Assembly (NCBI GenBank): GCA_020073565.1
Contig: JAIQEY010000023.1
Coordinates: 25,997 to 89,996 of the forward strand
Reading direction: 5' to 3'
DNA length: 64,000 nucleotides
From: Terriglobia bacterium
GTDB lineage: Bacteria > Acidobacteriota > Terriglobia > Terriglobales > Acidobacteriaceae
Shown: positions 1-8,215 of the stretch, one piece after another
Layout: the number at the start of each line of letters is the position of its first letter
Numbering within the stretch: position 1 is the stretch's first letter
Position numbers and translations under genes: made by a program
The notes under the pieces: model-generated
Told to the model about the DNA's origin: nothing
Databases searched by the model: none
Seen by the model: the letters and a program-made list of their open reading frames with translations, nothing else

Positions 1-101
1 TCCTTGACGGCATAAAACCCGGAGACAAAGTCGTCGTCTCCGGCACCCAATTTCTCATCGATGGCATACCCGTAGTCCCGCAGGAAACCAGTAGTAGCTA
101 G
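1..101 (+). CDS. C-terminal end of an RND efflux periplasmic adaptor (membrane fusion protein)
   Basis: Only the last 32 codons lie in the window, in the frame whose stop is at 99-101. The readable tail contains LDGIKPGDKVVVSG and then IDGIPVVPQ, typical of the C-terminal beta-barrel/membrane-proximal part of HlyD/AcrA-type adaptors, where 'GLKPGDKVVVSG' is a familiar motif. The next gene, 128 bases downstream on the same strand, is the cognate inner-membrane RND pump, the usual adaptor-pump operon order. An adaptor of this class links the pump to an outer-membrane channel in the periplasm. The call rests on a short tail plus context. Confidence 0.72.
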   Translation, partial: LDGIKPGDKVVVSGTQFLIDGIPVVPQETSSS

Positions 102-226
102 TTGCTGGTTTCTAGTTTCTAGTTGCTTGTTTCTCGCAGGCGATCAGCGAAGACTAGGACTGGAAAACCACAGGCTAGCGACTGCTTCGAAAACTAGGAA
201 CCAGAAACGAGCAACTAGAAACTGCT
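102..226. repeat. Intergenic imperfect inverted repeat between adaptor and pump genes
   Basis: The spacer is built from repeated short words. The left arm (about 102-138) runs GTTGCTGGTTTCTAGTTTC and continues with TAGTTGC; the right arm (about 193-224) carries ACCAGAAACGAGCAACTAG and then AAACT. The arms can pair imperfectly in the mRNA between the two genes. The same architecture, with other words, recurs at many gene junctions in this window. Confidence 0.6.
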
Positions 227-229
227 CTT

Positions 230-3200
230 ATGGTTGATTTCTTCATCCATCGCCCCGTGTTCTCGACCGTCTGCGCCCTGCTCATCATTCTAGCCGGCGC
301 CACCGTCATTCCCACCCTGCCGATCGCTCAGTTCCCCAATCTCGCTCCGCCGCGGGTGGGGGTCACCGCCGTCTATACCGGGGCGAGCGCCCAGACCGTG
401 GAGTCTGCCGTAACCACGCCGCTCGAGCAGCAGATTAACGGCGCCGAGGGGATGACCTACATCACCTCCTCCAGCACCAACGACGGCATTAGTTCCATCA
501 CCGCCACCTTTGCCCTTTCGCGCGACCCTGACCTCGCTTCTGTCGATATACAGAATCGCGTCAACACCGCTCAGGGTCGCCTCCCCAACGCGGTCAAGCA
601 AATCGGCGTCACGGTCGCCAAGAGTTCGCAGAACTTTGTCTTCGGCGCTGCCGTCTATTCCCCCGACGGGCGCTACTCCACGTTCTTCATGAGCAACTAC
701 CTCGACGTCTACGTCCGCGACACCCTCAAGCGCGTGCCGGGCGTAGCGGACGTTCTGATCTTTGGCGAGCGCCGATATTCCATGCGTCTTTGGCTCGATC
801 CCGCCCGCATGGCCGCCCGCGCCCTCACCGCCGATGACGTCGTCAATGCCCTGCAGGAACAGAACGTCGAAGTCGCCGCCGGACAGGTCGGTTCACAGCC
901 CGCTATCCCCGGCCAGCAATTCCAGATCAGTGTTCGCGCCGTGGGCCGTCTCTCCGAGGCCACGCAGTTTGAAAACATCATTCTCAAGAGCAATGCGGAC
1001 GGCACGCTTGTCCGCCTGCGCGATGTCGGCCGCGCGGAACTCGGCGCGGAAAACTACGGCTCCAACCTCATGTACAACGGGCATGAATCAGTCGGCCTCG
1101 GCATTACTCAGCTCTCCACCGCCAATGCCCTCGATGTCGATCGCCGCTGCATCGCCGAGCTCGAGCGCTTGTCCAAGCGCTTCCCGCCGGGCATGAGATA
1201 TGAACTCGCCTTCGATACCACTGACGCCGTCGGCGAATCCATTCGCGATGTGGTCTCTACGCTGGGCCAAGCCATTTTCTTGGTCATCCTCGTGATCTTC
1301 ATTTTCCTCGAAGACTGGCGCTCCACCATCATTCCCTCGGTTACTATCCCGGTCTCGCTCATTGGAACCTTCGCCTTCGTCAAACTGCTTGGCTTCTCCG
1401 TCAACACGCTGACCTTGTTCGGCATCACGCTGGCGACAGGTCTGGTCGTCGACGACGCCATCGTCGTCATTGAAAACATCGAGCGCCACCTGCAGGAAGG
1501 CGAGCCCAACCCGACCAAGGCTGCCTCCGACGCCATGAAGGAAGTGACGGGCGCCGTGATCGCTACTTCGCTGGTGCTGGTTGCTGTCTTCGTTCCAGTG
1601 GCCTTTTTCCCCGGCACAACCGGAATTCTCTTCCGGCAGTTCGCGCTGACCATCGCCTTCTCGATCACGATCTCGGCCTTCAACGCGCTGACCTTGACCC
1701 CGTCACTCTCCGCGCTCCTGCTGGGACGCACGCACGGCGAGAAAAGCTGGTTCTTCAAGCGGGTTGATCGCGCGATCAGCGCAGTGACGAACGGCTACGT
1801 CCGCGCTCTGCGCACTTTCCTGCGCTTTGAGGCTGTGGCACTCGTCCTGTTCGTCGCCGGACTGGGCCTTGCCTATTTCGTTTTTCAGCGCGTCCCCAAG
1901 GGATTCGTTCCCAACGAAGATCAGGGATATCTCATCGCCATCATCCAGGCCCCTTCCGGTGCTTCGCTTGAATACACCAAGAAGATCGGCGAGCAGATCA
2001 CTGCTATCACCAAGAATTTCCCGGAGATCGGAGGCACCTTTGCCGTCTCCGGTTTCAGCTTCACCGGCACCGCTGCCAATCGCGGTCTGGTTTTCTTGCC
2101 GTTGAAGCCCTACTCCCAGCGTGTGGGAAAGGAGCACACCGCATCCGCCGTCCTGCATCGTCTGTTCATGCCTCTGGTCAGTATTCCCGGAGCCATCGTG
2201 ATTCCTGTTGAGCCGCCTGCCGTTCAAGGTTTGGGTGCATTCGGCGGATTCCAGTTCCAGGTGCAGGACCAGGCGAACCACACTCTTCAGGATCTCGACA
2301 AAGTCACGCACGACATGATCCGACAGGGAACTGCCGGCAAGGATCTGGTCGGCTTGTTCACGTCCTACACCGCCAGCGATCCCCAGTTCGTGGTCACCAT
2401 CGATCGCGAAAAGGCTAAGAGCTTGCACGTCCCGCTCAGCCAAATTACCGACACGCTCGGCGTCTACATGGGTTCGGCTTACATCAACGACTTCGACTTC
2501 AATAACCGCTCCTATCGCGTCTACGTCCAGGCCGACAAACAGTTCCGCTCCCATCCGCAGGACATCAAGCAGTTCTACGTGCGTTCGGATTCCGGGGCCA
2601 TGGTGCCGCTCGAAAATCTGCTCAGCATCAGCGAGACCGCGGCACCGCAGGTCATCAGCCACTACAATCTTTTCCGCTCCACGGAAATTGATGGTTCCCC
2701 CGCGCCCGGTTTCAGCTCCGGACAGGCCATCGATACCATGCAACGCCTGGCCGCCAAGGTGCTGCCCCAGGGCTACAACTATGAGTGGTCTGGAATCTCG
2801 CTCGAAGAATTGCAGTCCGGAAGCACCACCCTGATCCTGTTCGGACTCGGAACCCTCGTGGTCTACCTGACTCTCTCCGCACAGTACGAGAGCTTCGTGC
2901 TGCCGTTCATCATTCTGCTCGCGGTGCCTATGGCCTTGCTCGGGGCTCTCTCTGCCCAATGGATCCGCGGACAGCAGAACGACGTCTACTGCCAGGTCGG
3001 ACTCGTCATGCTTGTCGGACTCGCCTCCAAGAACGCCATCTTGATCGTGGAATTCGCAGAGCAACTGCGCGAGCGCGGTTTGACAATCGTGGATGCCGCT
3101 GTCGAAGCTGCCCGCATCCGGCTACGCCCGATTCTCATGACTTCGTTCGCCTTCATCCTCGGAGTTGTACCGCTGGTTACTGCCAGGGGCGCCGGGGAAA

Positions 3201-3337
3201 ACGGTCGCCATTCCGTGGGCACCACTGTATTCGGCGGCATGATCATGAGCACCATCCTGAACCTGTTCTTCATCCCCGTGCTCTACCTGCTAATCGAAGG
3301 CTTCAGAGAGCGCCGCCGCAAGCCCAAAGCTGCGTAA
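230..3337 (+). CDS. HAE1-type RND multidrug efflux pump (AcrB/MexB-like), 1035 aa
   Basis: Proton-driven inner-membrane transporter that exports hydrophobic compounds through an adaptor and an outer-membrane channel. Length (1035 aa) equals the family norm. The N-terminus MVDFFIHRPVFSTV is the canonical first transmembrane helix. The proton-relay pair Asp408-Asp409 lies in TGLVVDDAIVVIEN, and the matching lysine is Lys934 in GLASKNAILIVEF. The motif VPKGFVPNEDQGY follows TM7, and large periplasmic porter loops occupy roughly residues 30-335 and 560-870. The gene follows an adaptor gene. No TolC-like gene follows: the next gene is a phosphoesterase preceded by a palindromic repeat. HAE1 rather than heavy-metal type is judged from the DD motif and loop composition; the substrate cannot be told. 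Confidence 0.95.
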   Translation: MVDFFIHRPVFSTVCALLIILAGATVIPTLPIAQFPNLAPPRVGVTAVYTGASAQTVESAVTTPLEQQINGAEGMTYITSSSTNDGISSITATFALSRDPDLASVDIQNRVNTAQGRLPNAVKQIGVTVAKSSQNFVFGAAVYSPDGRYSTFFMSNYLDVYVRDTLKRVPGVADVLIFGERRYSMRLWLDPARMAARALTADDVVNALQEQNVEVAAGQVGSQPAIPGQQFQISVRAVGRLSEATQFENIILKSNADGTLVRLRDVGRAELGAENYGSNLMYNGHESVGLGITQLSTANALDVDRRCIAELERLSKRFPPGMRYELAFDTTDAVGESIRDVVSTLGQAIFLVILVIFIFLEDWRSTIIPSVTIPVSLIGTFAFVKLLGFSVNTLTLFGITLATGLVVDDAIVVIENIERHLQEGEPNPTKAASDAMKEVTGAVIATSLVLVAVFVPVAFFPGTTGILFRQFALTIAFSITISAFNALTLTPSLSALLLGRTHGEKSWFFKRVDRAISAVTNGYVRALRTFLRFEAVALVLFVAGLGLAYFVFQRVPKGFVPNEDQGYLIAIIQAPSGASLEYTKKIGEQITAITKNFPEIGGTFAVSGFSFTGTAANRGLVFLPLKPYSQRVGKEHTASAVLHRLFMPLVSIPGAIVIPVEPPAVQGLGAFGGFQFQVQDQANHTLQDLDKVTHDMIRQGTAGKDLVGLFTSYTASDPQFVVTIDREKAKSLHVPLSQITDTLGVYMGSAYINDFDFNNRSYRVYVQADKQFRSHPQDIKQFYVRSDSGAMVPLENLLSISETAAPQVISHYNLFRSTEIDGSPAPGFSSGQAIDTMQRLAAKVLPQGYNYEWSGISLEELQSGSTTLILFGLGTLVVYLTLSAQYESFVLPFIILLAVPMALLGALSAQWIRGQQNDVYCQVGLVMLVGLASKNAILIVEFAEQLRERGLTIVDAAVEAARIRLRPILMTSFAFILGVVPLVTARGAGENGRHSVGTTVFGGMIMSTILNLFFIPVLYLLIEGFRERRRKPKAA

Positions 3338-3347
3338 ATCCCGTGTA

Positions 3348-3369
3348 GCGCGGACACTCTTGTCCGCGC
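3348..3369. repeat. Palindromic repeat, GCGCGGACA family
   Basis: Perfect 9-base arms GCGCGGACA / TGTCCGCGC around a CTCT loop, preceded by GTGTA. The same element (arms identical) occurs at 10719-10740, in a shorter opposite-orientation form at 39569-39588, and inside a coding gene at 58642-58663. It forms a stable hairpin but lacks a T-tract, so it is a repeat rather than a classical terminator. Confidence 0.8.
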
Positions 3370-3467
3370 ATGTCAGCACCGGATCAGATGTTGGATGTTG
3401 CACCTCCGCGTTTCCCCTGTGTGTCTCTGTGCCCCCTGTAGTCCCGCCTCTTACCGCCCGAAGCGGT

Positions 3468-4538
3468 ATGATTCTTCCCATGTTCCTCACCCTCCGCCCG
3501 GTGTCGCTCCTGCTCTTCGCACTCCTGACCGCAGCCAGCCAAGCCCAACAACCCTGGACTTTCGCCGTTTCCGGGGACTCCCGCAACTGCGGAGACGTCG
3601 TCATGCCCGCCATTGCCGCCGGTGTGCACCAAGACCATGCCGCCTTCTACTGGCACCTCGGCGACTTTCGCGCGATCTATGATTTCGACCAGGATTACAG
3701 GCAGGGCATCACCACCGGCCCGCCGCTCATCAAAGACTACGAGAACCGCGCCTGGGACGACTTCATCCAGAACCAGCTCACACCGTTCGGCAACACACCC
3801 GTCTTTCTCGGTATCGGCAACCACGAACTCATTCCGCCCAGAACGCGGCCCGAATTTCTCATTCAATTCGCGGACTGGCTCGACACGCCCGAACTCAAAC
3901 AGCAGCGCCTCAAGGACGATCCCAAGGATCATCGCCTCCGCAGCTACTATCACTGGCAGCGCACCGGTATCGACTTCATCAATCTCGATAACGCTTCCCC
4001 CGACCAGTTCGATCAGGACCAGATCGCTTGGTTCGAGCGAGTGCTGCGCGCCGATGCCGCGGACCCGTCCATTGCTACGGTTGTGGTCGGCATGCACGAA
4101 GCTCTGCCTGATAGCATCGCGAACGGCCACAGCATGAGTGAGAGCCCGCAAGGCGAAGCCAGTGGGCGCCGCGCCTATGCCGATCTTCTCAACCTTCAAC
4201 AAACGGCTCACAAGAACATTTACGTTCTCGCCAGCCACTCTCACTTTTTCATGGATGGCGTCTATAACACCGGCTACTGGCGCACCAACGGTGGCGTCCT
4301 TCCCGGGTGGGTCATCGGCACCGCCGGCGCCGCCCGCCGCGTCCTCCCACCCAACGTCGCCGACGCCAAGGCCGCAAAGACCAATGTTTACGGGTACTTG
4401 CTCGCAACCGTGAATCCCGATCACACCATTGGCTTCAAGTTCCATGAAATCGCAGAAACCGACACTCCCGCCGGCGTGGTCACACGCTTTACGCCGGATT
4501 TTGTCCACCAATGCTTCATTGCCAACCGGCAGAATTGA
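3468..4538 (+). CDS. Secreted calcineurin-like metallophosphoesterase
   Basis: Predicted exported dinuclear-metal phosphoesterase of 356 aa; substrate unknown. An N-terminal signal peptide (hydrophobic core VSLLLFALLTAASQA, residues about 12-26) precedes the first metal motif AVSGDSR (Asp37). These are followed by LGDFRAIYDF (GD motif), GIGNHEL (GNHE motif), GMHEALPDS and LASHSHFFMDG, an H-x-H signature near residue 245. The frame stays open upstream to 3360, but that stretch is palindromic repeat DNA, so ATG 3468 (or 3480, four codons later) is preferred. It stands alone between the RND pump and a BON gene. Confidence 0.85.
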   Translation: MILPMFLTLRPVSLLLFALLTAASQAQQPWTFAVSGDSRNCGDVVMPAIAAGVHQDHAAFYWHLGDFRAIYDFDQDYRQGITTGPPLIKDYENRAWDDFIQNQLTPFGNTPVFLGIGNHELIPPRTRPEFLIQFADWLDTPELKQQRLKDDPKDHRLRSYYHWQRTGIDFINLDNASPDQFDQDQIAWFERVLRADAADPSIATVVVGMHEALPDSIANGHSMSESPQGEASGRRAYADLLNLQQTAHKNIYVLASHSHFFMDGVYNTGYWRTNGGVLPGWVIGTAGAARRVLPPNVADAKAAKTNVYGYLLATVNPDHTIGFKFHEIAETDTPAGVVTRFTPDFVHQCFIANRQN

Positions 4539-4637
4539 ATCGAAAAAAAAGAAGCAACTTTTTCTTCGCGTGGAGCGTCTCCAATGATGCGAAGGGTTTG
4601 AGACCCTACAGATTGAAAAATCAGTGAGGTCAAGCAA

Positions 4638-5225
4638 ATGAAAAAAGCACTGCTGTTCTCAGTTCTTGCTTTCACAATCGTTTCTTCGGTCGCCGCTCTT
4701 GCTTGCCCAGGCCCCCAAAATCAGGACAACCGGCAGACCGGCGTTCTCAGCCAGAAAGGCATTGACCGGATCGTCAAAGAAGTACACCACGAGCTCGTCA
4801 TGCTTCCCTTTTACGGCGTGTTCGACAACCTTGCCTACAAGGTGGACCCCAATGGAACCGTTACCCTGCTCGGCCAGGTCTCCCGGCCGACTCTCAAGTC
4901 CGATGCCGAAAACGTCGTCAAGCGCATTGAAGGTGTAGAAAAAGTCGTCAACAACATCGAAGTTCTGCCGACTTCCCCCAACGACGATCGCATTCGTCGC
5001 GCGACCTACCGGGCCATCTACGGCAACGACGTTCTAAGCCAGTATCAAGTGCGCGCCGTTCCGCCGATTCACATTATCGTCAAGAATGGACACGTCACCC
5101 TCGAGGGTACGGTGGCCCGTCAGATGGACAAACAGATCGCCGGCACGCAGGCCAATCAGGTCCAAGGCGTCTTCTCCGTAACGAACAACCTGCAGGTAGA
5201 AGAACAGGAAGACAAGAAGAAGTAG
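4638..5225 (+). CDS. Exported BON-domain protein, 195 aa
   Basis: The first 23 residues (MKKALLFSVLAFTIVSSVAALA) form a signal peptide. Two BON modules follow, at about residues 45-113 and 117-188. Each has the typical beta strand plus glycine pattern: GTVTLLGQVSRP with VEKVVNNIEVLP in the first, and GHVTLEGTVARQ with VFSVTNNLQVEE in the second. BON domains are known from OsmY-like periplasmic proteins and are thought to bind phospholipid or other envelope components; a role in envelope stress is inferred only from that. The C-terminus is a lysine-rich tail. Start supported by GTGAGGTCAAGCAA just upstream. A strong terminator follows the stop. Confidence 0.85.
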   Translation: MKKALLFSVLAFTIVSSVAALACPGPQNQDNRQTGVLSQKGIDRIVKEVHHELVMLPFYGVFDNLAYKVDPNGTVTLLGQVSRPTLKSDAENVVKRIEGVEKVVNNIEVLPTSPNDDRIRRATYRAIYGNDVLSQYQVRAVPPIHIIVKNGHVTLEGTVARQMDKQIAGTQANQVQGVFSVTNNLQVEEQEDKKK

Positions 5226-5240
5226 GAGCTTTCGTGGGAA

Positions 5241-5267
5241 CGCCGGGCGCTGCCGCCCGGCGTTTTT
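5241..5267 (+). terminator. Rho-independent terminator after the BON gene
   Basis: GC-rich stem CGCCGGGCG / CGCCCGGCG-type pairing around a short TGC centre, followed by TTTTT at 5263-5267. It lies 15 bases after the BON stop codon and separates that gene from tsaC. Confidence 0.85.
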
Positions 5268-5269
5268 CC

Positions 5270-5291
5270 GTAGCGCCGGCGTCCCGCCGGC
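5270..5291. repeat. Palindromic repeat, GTAGCGCCGGCG family
   Basis: GTAGCGCCGGCGTCCCGCCGGC forms a GCCGGCG/CGCCGGC hairpin. A copy with one change occurs in the opposite orientation at 20135-20156, upstream of moaA. No T-tract follows it. Confidence 0.7.
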
Positions 5292-5335
5292 TTTCGAGCA
5301 CCCTGCAAACTCCCTTTTGCAATCTAAAATGATCT

Positions 5336-6358
5336 GTGCCGCAAGCGCTCCCACTCATCAGTATCGAGGAGATCGAGCACGCTGCTCGCCTCCTCCGCGC
5401 TGGACGCCTGGTCGCGTTCCCCACCGAAACCGTGTACGGTCTGGGTGCCAATGCGCTGGACGCTGAAGCCGTAGCCCGTATCTATGCAGTAAAAGGCCGT
5501 CCCGCCACCAGTCCGCTAATCGTCCACGTCGGGTCGATAGAAATGGCGCAGTCGCTGGCCGCTGACTGGCCCGAAGCCGCGACCCGACTGACCCAGAAAT
5601 TCTGGCCGGGCCCGTTGACGCTGGTGCTTCCCACTGCCCGCGTATGGACAATCGCTCCCACCCGTCCAGCCGACCAAAGCGCGGCAGAAGTCCCCTCCCG
5701 ACCAGCGATTCCCTTGATTGTCACGGCCGGCCTTCCCACCGTCGGACTGCGCATGCCCGCTCACTCCATCGCCCTTGCGCTAATCCGGGCCGCCGGCGTG
5801 CCCCTCGCCGCCCCCAGCGCCAACCGCTTCACACAACTCTCTCCCACCACCTCCGACCACGTCCGCCGCAGTCTGGGCGCTGACGTGGACTACATTCTCG
5901 ATGGTGGCCCCTGCCACGTCGGTATCGAGTCCACTGTCCTCTCGCTGGCCGGGCCGCAGCCGGTCCTACTTCGCCCCGGAGGTCTCTCCCGTGTGGAAAT
6001 CGAAGCTGTGATTGGCCCGATCACCACTCCCGCCGATCCCGCTGCGGGTGCGCATCCTGCTCCCGGCATGCACCCGCGCCACTACAGCCCGCAAACCTCT
6101 TTATTGCTGGTGACCGCAGGAATGCTGCCCGAACAGGGCCAGGGAATCTACCTGCAGCACCTGCATCCCCCCAACCGCATTGATGTTCCTATCCGCCAGA
6201 TGCCGCATTCCGCCGCTCATTACGCCGCAGTTCTCTATCGCGAACTGCATGAGGCTGACGCAGGCAACTACGATTGGATCGCCGTCGACCTTCCGCCCAA
6301 CACCCCCGACTGGGAAGCTGTCCACGACCGTCTCCACCGCGCCGCCTCGAATTCCTGA
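5336..6358 (+). CDS. tsaC: Threonylcarbamoyl-AMP synthase, Sua5/TsaC type
   Basis: Makes L-threonylcarbamoyladenylate from threonine, bicarbonate and ATP, the first step of the universal t6A modification at position 37 of ANN-decoding tRNAs. At 340 aa it has the long Sua5 form: an N-terminal YrdC domain (about 10-215) with AVKGRPATSPLIVHV, FWPGPLTLVLP and PLAAPSANRF, then the linker GMHPRHYSPQT and the C-terminal Sua5 domain. The start is GTG 5336. Odd feature: between TLVLP and LIVTAGLPTVGLRMPAH the family normally has only a few residues, but here about 20 extra residues (roughly 101-124) are encoded by a diverged copy of a palindromic repeat (5646-5691), in frame. Confidence 0.93.
   Translation: MPQALPLISIEEIEHAARLLRAGRLVAFPTETVYGLGANALDAEAVARIYAVKGRPATSPLIVHVGSIEMAQSLAADWPEAATRLTQKFWPGPLTLVLPTARVWTIAPTRPADQSAAEVPSRPAIPLIVTAGLPTVGLRMPAHSIALALIRAAGVPLAAPSANRFTQLSPTTSDHVRRSLGADVDYILDGGPCHVGIESTVLSLAGPQPVLLRPGGLSRVEIEAVIGPITTPADPAAGAHPAPGMHPRHYSPQTSLLLVTAGMLPEQGQGIYLQHLHPPNRIDVPIRQMPHSAAHYAAVLYRELHEADAGNYDWIAVDLPPNTPDWEAVHDRLHRAASNS
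5646..5691. repeat. Diverged palindromic repeat inside tsaC
   Basis: The right part, CCCGTCCAGCCGACCAAAGC plus GCGGCAGAAG, differs at only 4 of 30 positions from 60022-60051 within the molybdopterin oxidoreductase gene. The left part, from GGAC at 5646, aligns without gaps to the GGACGGGCG arm there. It is an old or degenerate member of the GGACGGGCG family and lies in frame inside tsaC. Confidence 0.6.
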
Positions 6359-6454
6359 GAAGGCTCCCTCGAAGCCACCCTCATGTCCGCAGAGGTTACT
6401 TCTGTCACTTGGGTTCCCTTCGAGAACACGTTGTAATTCCCACTGGGGGAATTA

Positions 6455-8131
6455 GTGCGTCTTCGATCGAGCTCGAAGATTTGGGCTTGGGCCGTTGTCT
6501 GCCTGGTGATCGCGCAAGCGGTCGCGTCCCTGCTCCTTCCGAAATCCTATCGGCTTACCGCGATTACTGATTGGATCACCTTCATCCTGCTGCTCTCGGC
6601 GTCGGCAGCCTTTGCCAGGAACGCCTTCGGCGGCCATCGCCGCCAACGCCTGGTGTGGATCCTTCTGGGTGGCGGCTATGCCATCGAGGCCTACGGCCAG
6701 ATCGTGTGGATGCACTGGGAACTGGTGCTGAAACAAACGCCCGCCATGAGTCTGGGCGATGCCTGCGTTTTTCTCGCCTGGACCGCCCTTATTCTAGGTT
6801 TTGCTCTGCGGCCTCACGTGGAGCTGTCCCCGCAACATCAGCGCCTGGGAACGCTCGATCTGCTCTTGTTGCTACTGGCGGGCCTGTACCTGTACCTGTT
6901 TCTCGTGATTCCATGGCAGTACCTGGCTCCCGAGCCCCATTCGTATAGTCCGGCCTACAAGTTTCTCGCACTGGCCCAGGACTTGATCTTGCTTTCGATC
7001 GTTGTCCACGGCTGGCGGCACAGTTCCGGCCGATGGCGATATTTCTATCTGCTGCTCACCGGCATCGTCGCCTTCGACACCGTTATGGAATACGTCGTGG
7101 ATACGCTCGCCGGTGCTGGCGTTTATTTCAGCGGCAGTTGGTACGATTCCACAACGGCAGCCTGCCTTGCCGGCATGACGTTGGTTGCTCTCATGGCGCA
7201 AGGTCTGGAACCATTGCCGGAACGCGGCGATCCCGACGGCGAACGATACTGGCTGTGGGCCTCTCGTCTGGCCGCACCCGTTACCCTGTTCCTGCCCCTC
7301 CTGGCGGCTTGGTCGTTCTTCGATCACACTCTGCCCAACCCGGTGTGGAAATTCCGCATTGTGTTGTCCCTGGCCGCCATTGTAGTGTTCGCTTTTGTCG
7401 GTATGGTGAAGCAGGCGCGCCTGGAACGGGAACTGGCCAATGCCAATCATGAGTTGCTCGACGCTTCGCTGACCGACCTGCTCACGGGTGTTCGCAACCG
7501 GCGGTTCTTTACCAATTCGATTGAAGCCGACGTGCAACAGGTCGTGCGCTCGTTTGCAAGCAATCCATCGGTCGACATTCGCAATCGTGACCTGGTTTTT
7601 TATCTGATCGATATCGACCACTTCAAGCGAGTCAATGACCAGTTTGGGCACAAGATTGGAGACCAAGTCCTGGCTGAGGTCGCGCGTCGCATCAACTCGG
7701 CCGCCCGGCTTTCCGACGCCGTGATCCGCTGGGGGGGCGAAGAGTTTCTTCTCCTGTCGCGCAACACCGATCGCAGGGAAGCCCACATCCTCGCGAATCG
7801 CGTGCTCGACTCGGTCGGATCCCGGCCGTATCAGGCGGAAGCCAATCGCGCGGATCTACGCATCTCCTGCTCGATTGGCTGGGCAGCTTTTCCGTGGAAT
7901 GAGCGGGAGCCGAAACTCGTGTCTCACGAGCAGGTACTCGTGTTATCCGACTATGCGCTCTACCAGGCTAAGGGCTCGGGAAGAAATCGGGCGGTTGGTC
8001 TGCTGCCGGCGGGCGAAACCGTGCGCGGTGGAACCGTTTCCTCCACCATCTACATCAACGGAATCCCCGCTTCCCCAGTGACAACGCTCGGCCCCGGCAA
8101 GCAAAAAGTGGTCGGTGCAAGCGCGAACTAG
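6455..8131 (+). CDS. Membrane-bound diguanylate cyclase (GGDEF)
   Basis: Predicted to make cyclic di-GMP from two GTP at the cytoplasmic face of the inner membrane; 558 aa. The N-terminal half holds about eight to ten hydrophobic helices (roughly residues 8-320) of a sensor type I do not recognise. The GGDEF domain spans about 340-505: it starts LTDLLTGVRNRRFF, contains DIDHFKRVNDQFGHKIGDQVL, and has an intact GGEEF signature at about 427-431. An RLSD motif five residues before GGEEF fits the RxxD product-inhibition site. A low-complexity C-terminal tail of about 50 residues follows. GTG start 6455 is supported by TGGGGGA just upstream. The gene is convergent with serA. Confidence 0.92.
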   Translation: MRLRSSSKIWAWAVVCLVIAQAVASLLLPKSYRLTAITDWITFILLLSASAAFARNAFGGHRRQRLVWILLGGGYAIEAYGQIVWMHWELVLKQTPAMSLGDACVFLAWTALILGFALRPHVELSPQHQRLGTLDLLLLLLAGLYLYLFLVIPWQYLAPEPHSYSPAYKFLALAQDLILLSIVVHGWRHSSGRWRYFYLLLTGIVAFDTVMEYVVDTLAGAGVYFSGSWYDSTTAACLAGMTLVALMAQGLEPLPERGDPDGERYWLWASRLAAPVTLFLPLLAAWSFFDHTLPNPVWKFRIVLSLAAIVVFAFVGMVKQARLERELANANHELLDASLTDLLTGVRNRRFFTNSIEADVQQVVRSFASNPSVDIRNRDLVFYLIDIDHFKRVNDQFGHKIGDQVLAEVARRINSAARLSDAVIRWGGEEFLLLSRNTDRREAHILANRVLDSVGSRPYQAEANRADLRISCSIGWAAFPWNEREPKLVSHEQVLVLSDYALYQAKGSGRNRAVGLLPAGETVRGGTVSSTIYINGIPASPVTTLGPGKQKVVGASAN

Positions 8132-8215
8132 TTTGTTCTTGTTTCCTCTTCCCCTGTGTCCTCTGTGGTTTGATCTTGTTTTTGCTTCTGCAATCCGACT
8201 TCTTACGTCTTCAAT

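Noticed and set aside
1703..3064. 453-codon open frame antisense to the RND pump gene
   Set aside because: The plus strand encodes a full-length RND pump; the antisense protein is low-complexity and lacks family features.
3348..3369. Reading the GCGCGGACA palindrome as the RND operon terminator
   Set aside because: No T-run follows, and identical units occur inside coding sequence, so it is a dispersed repeat.
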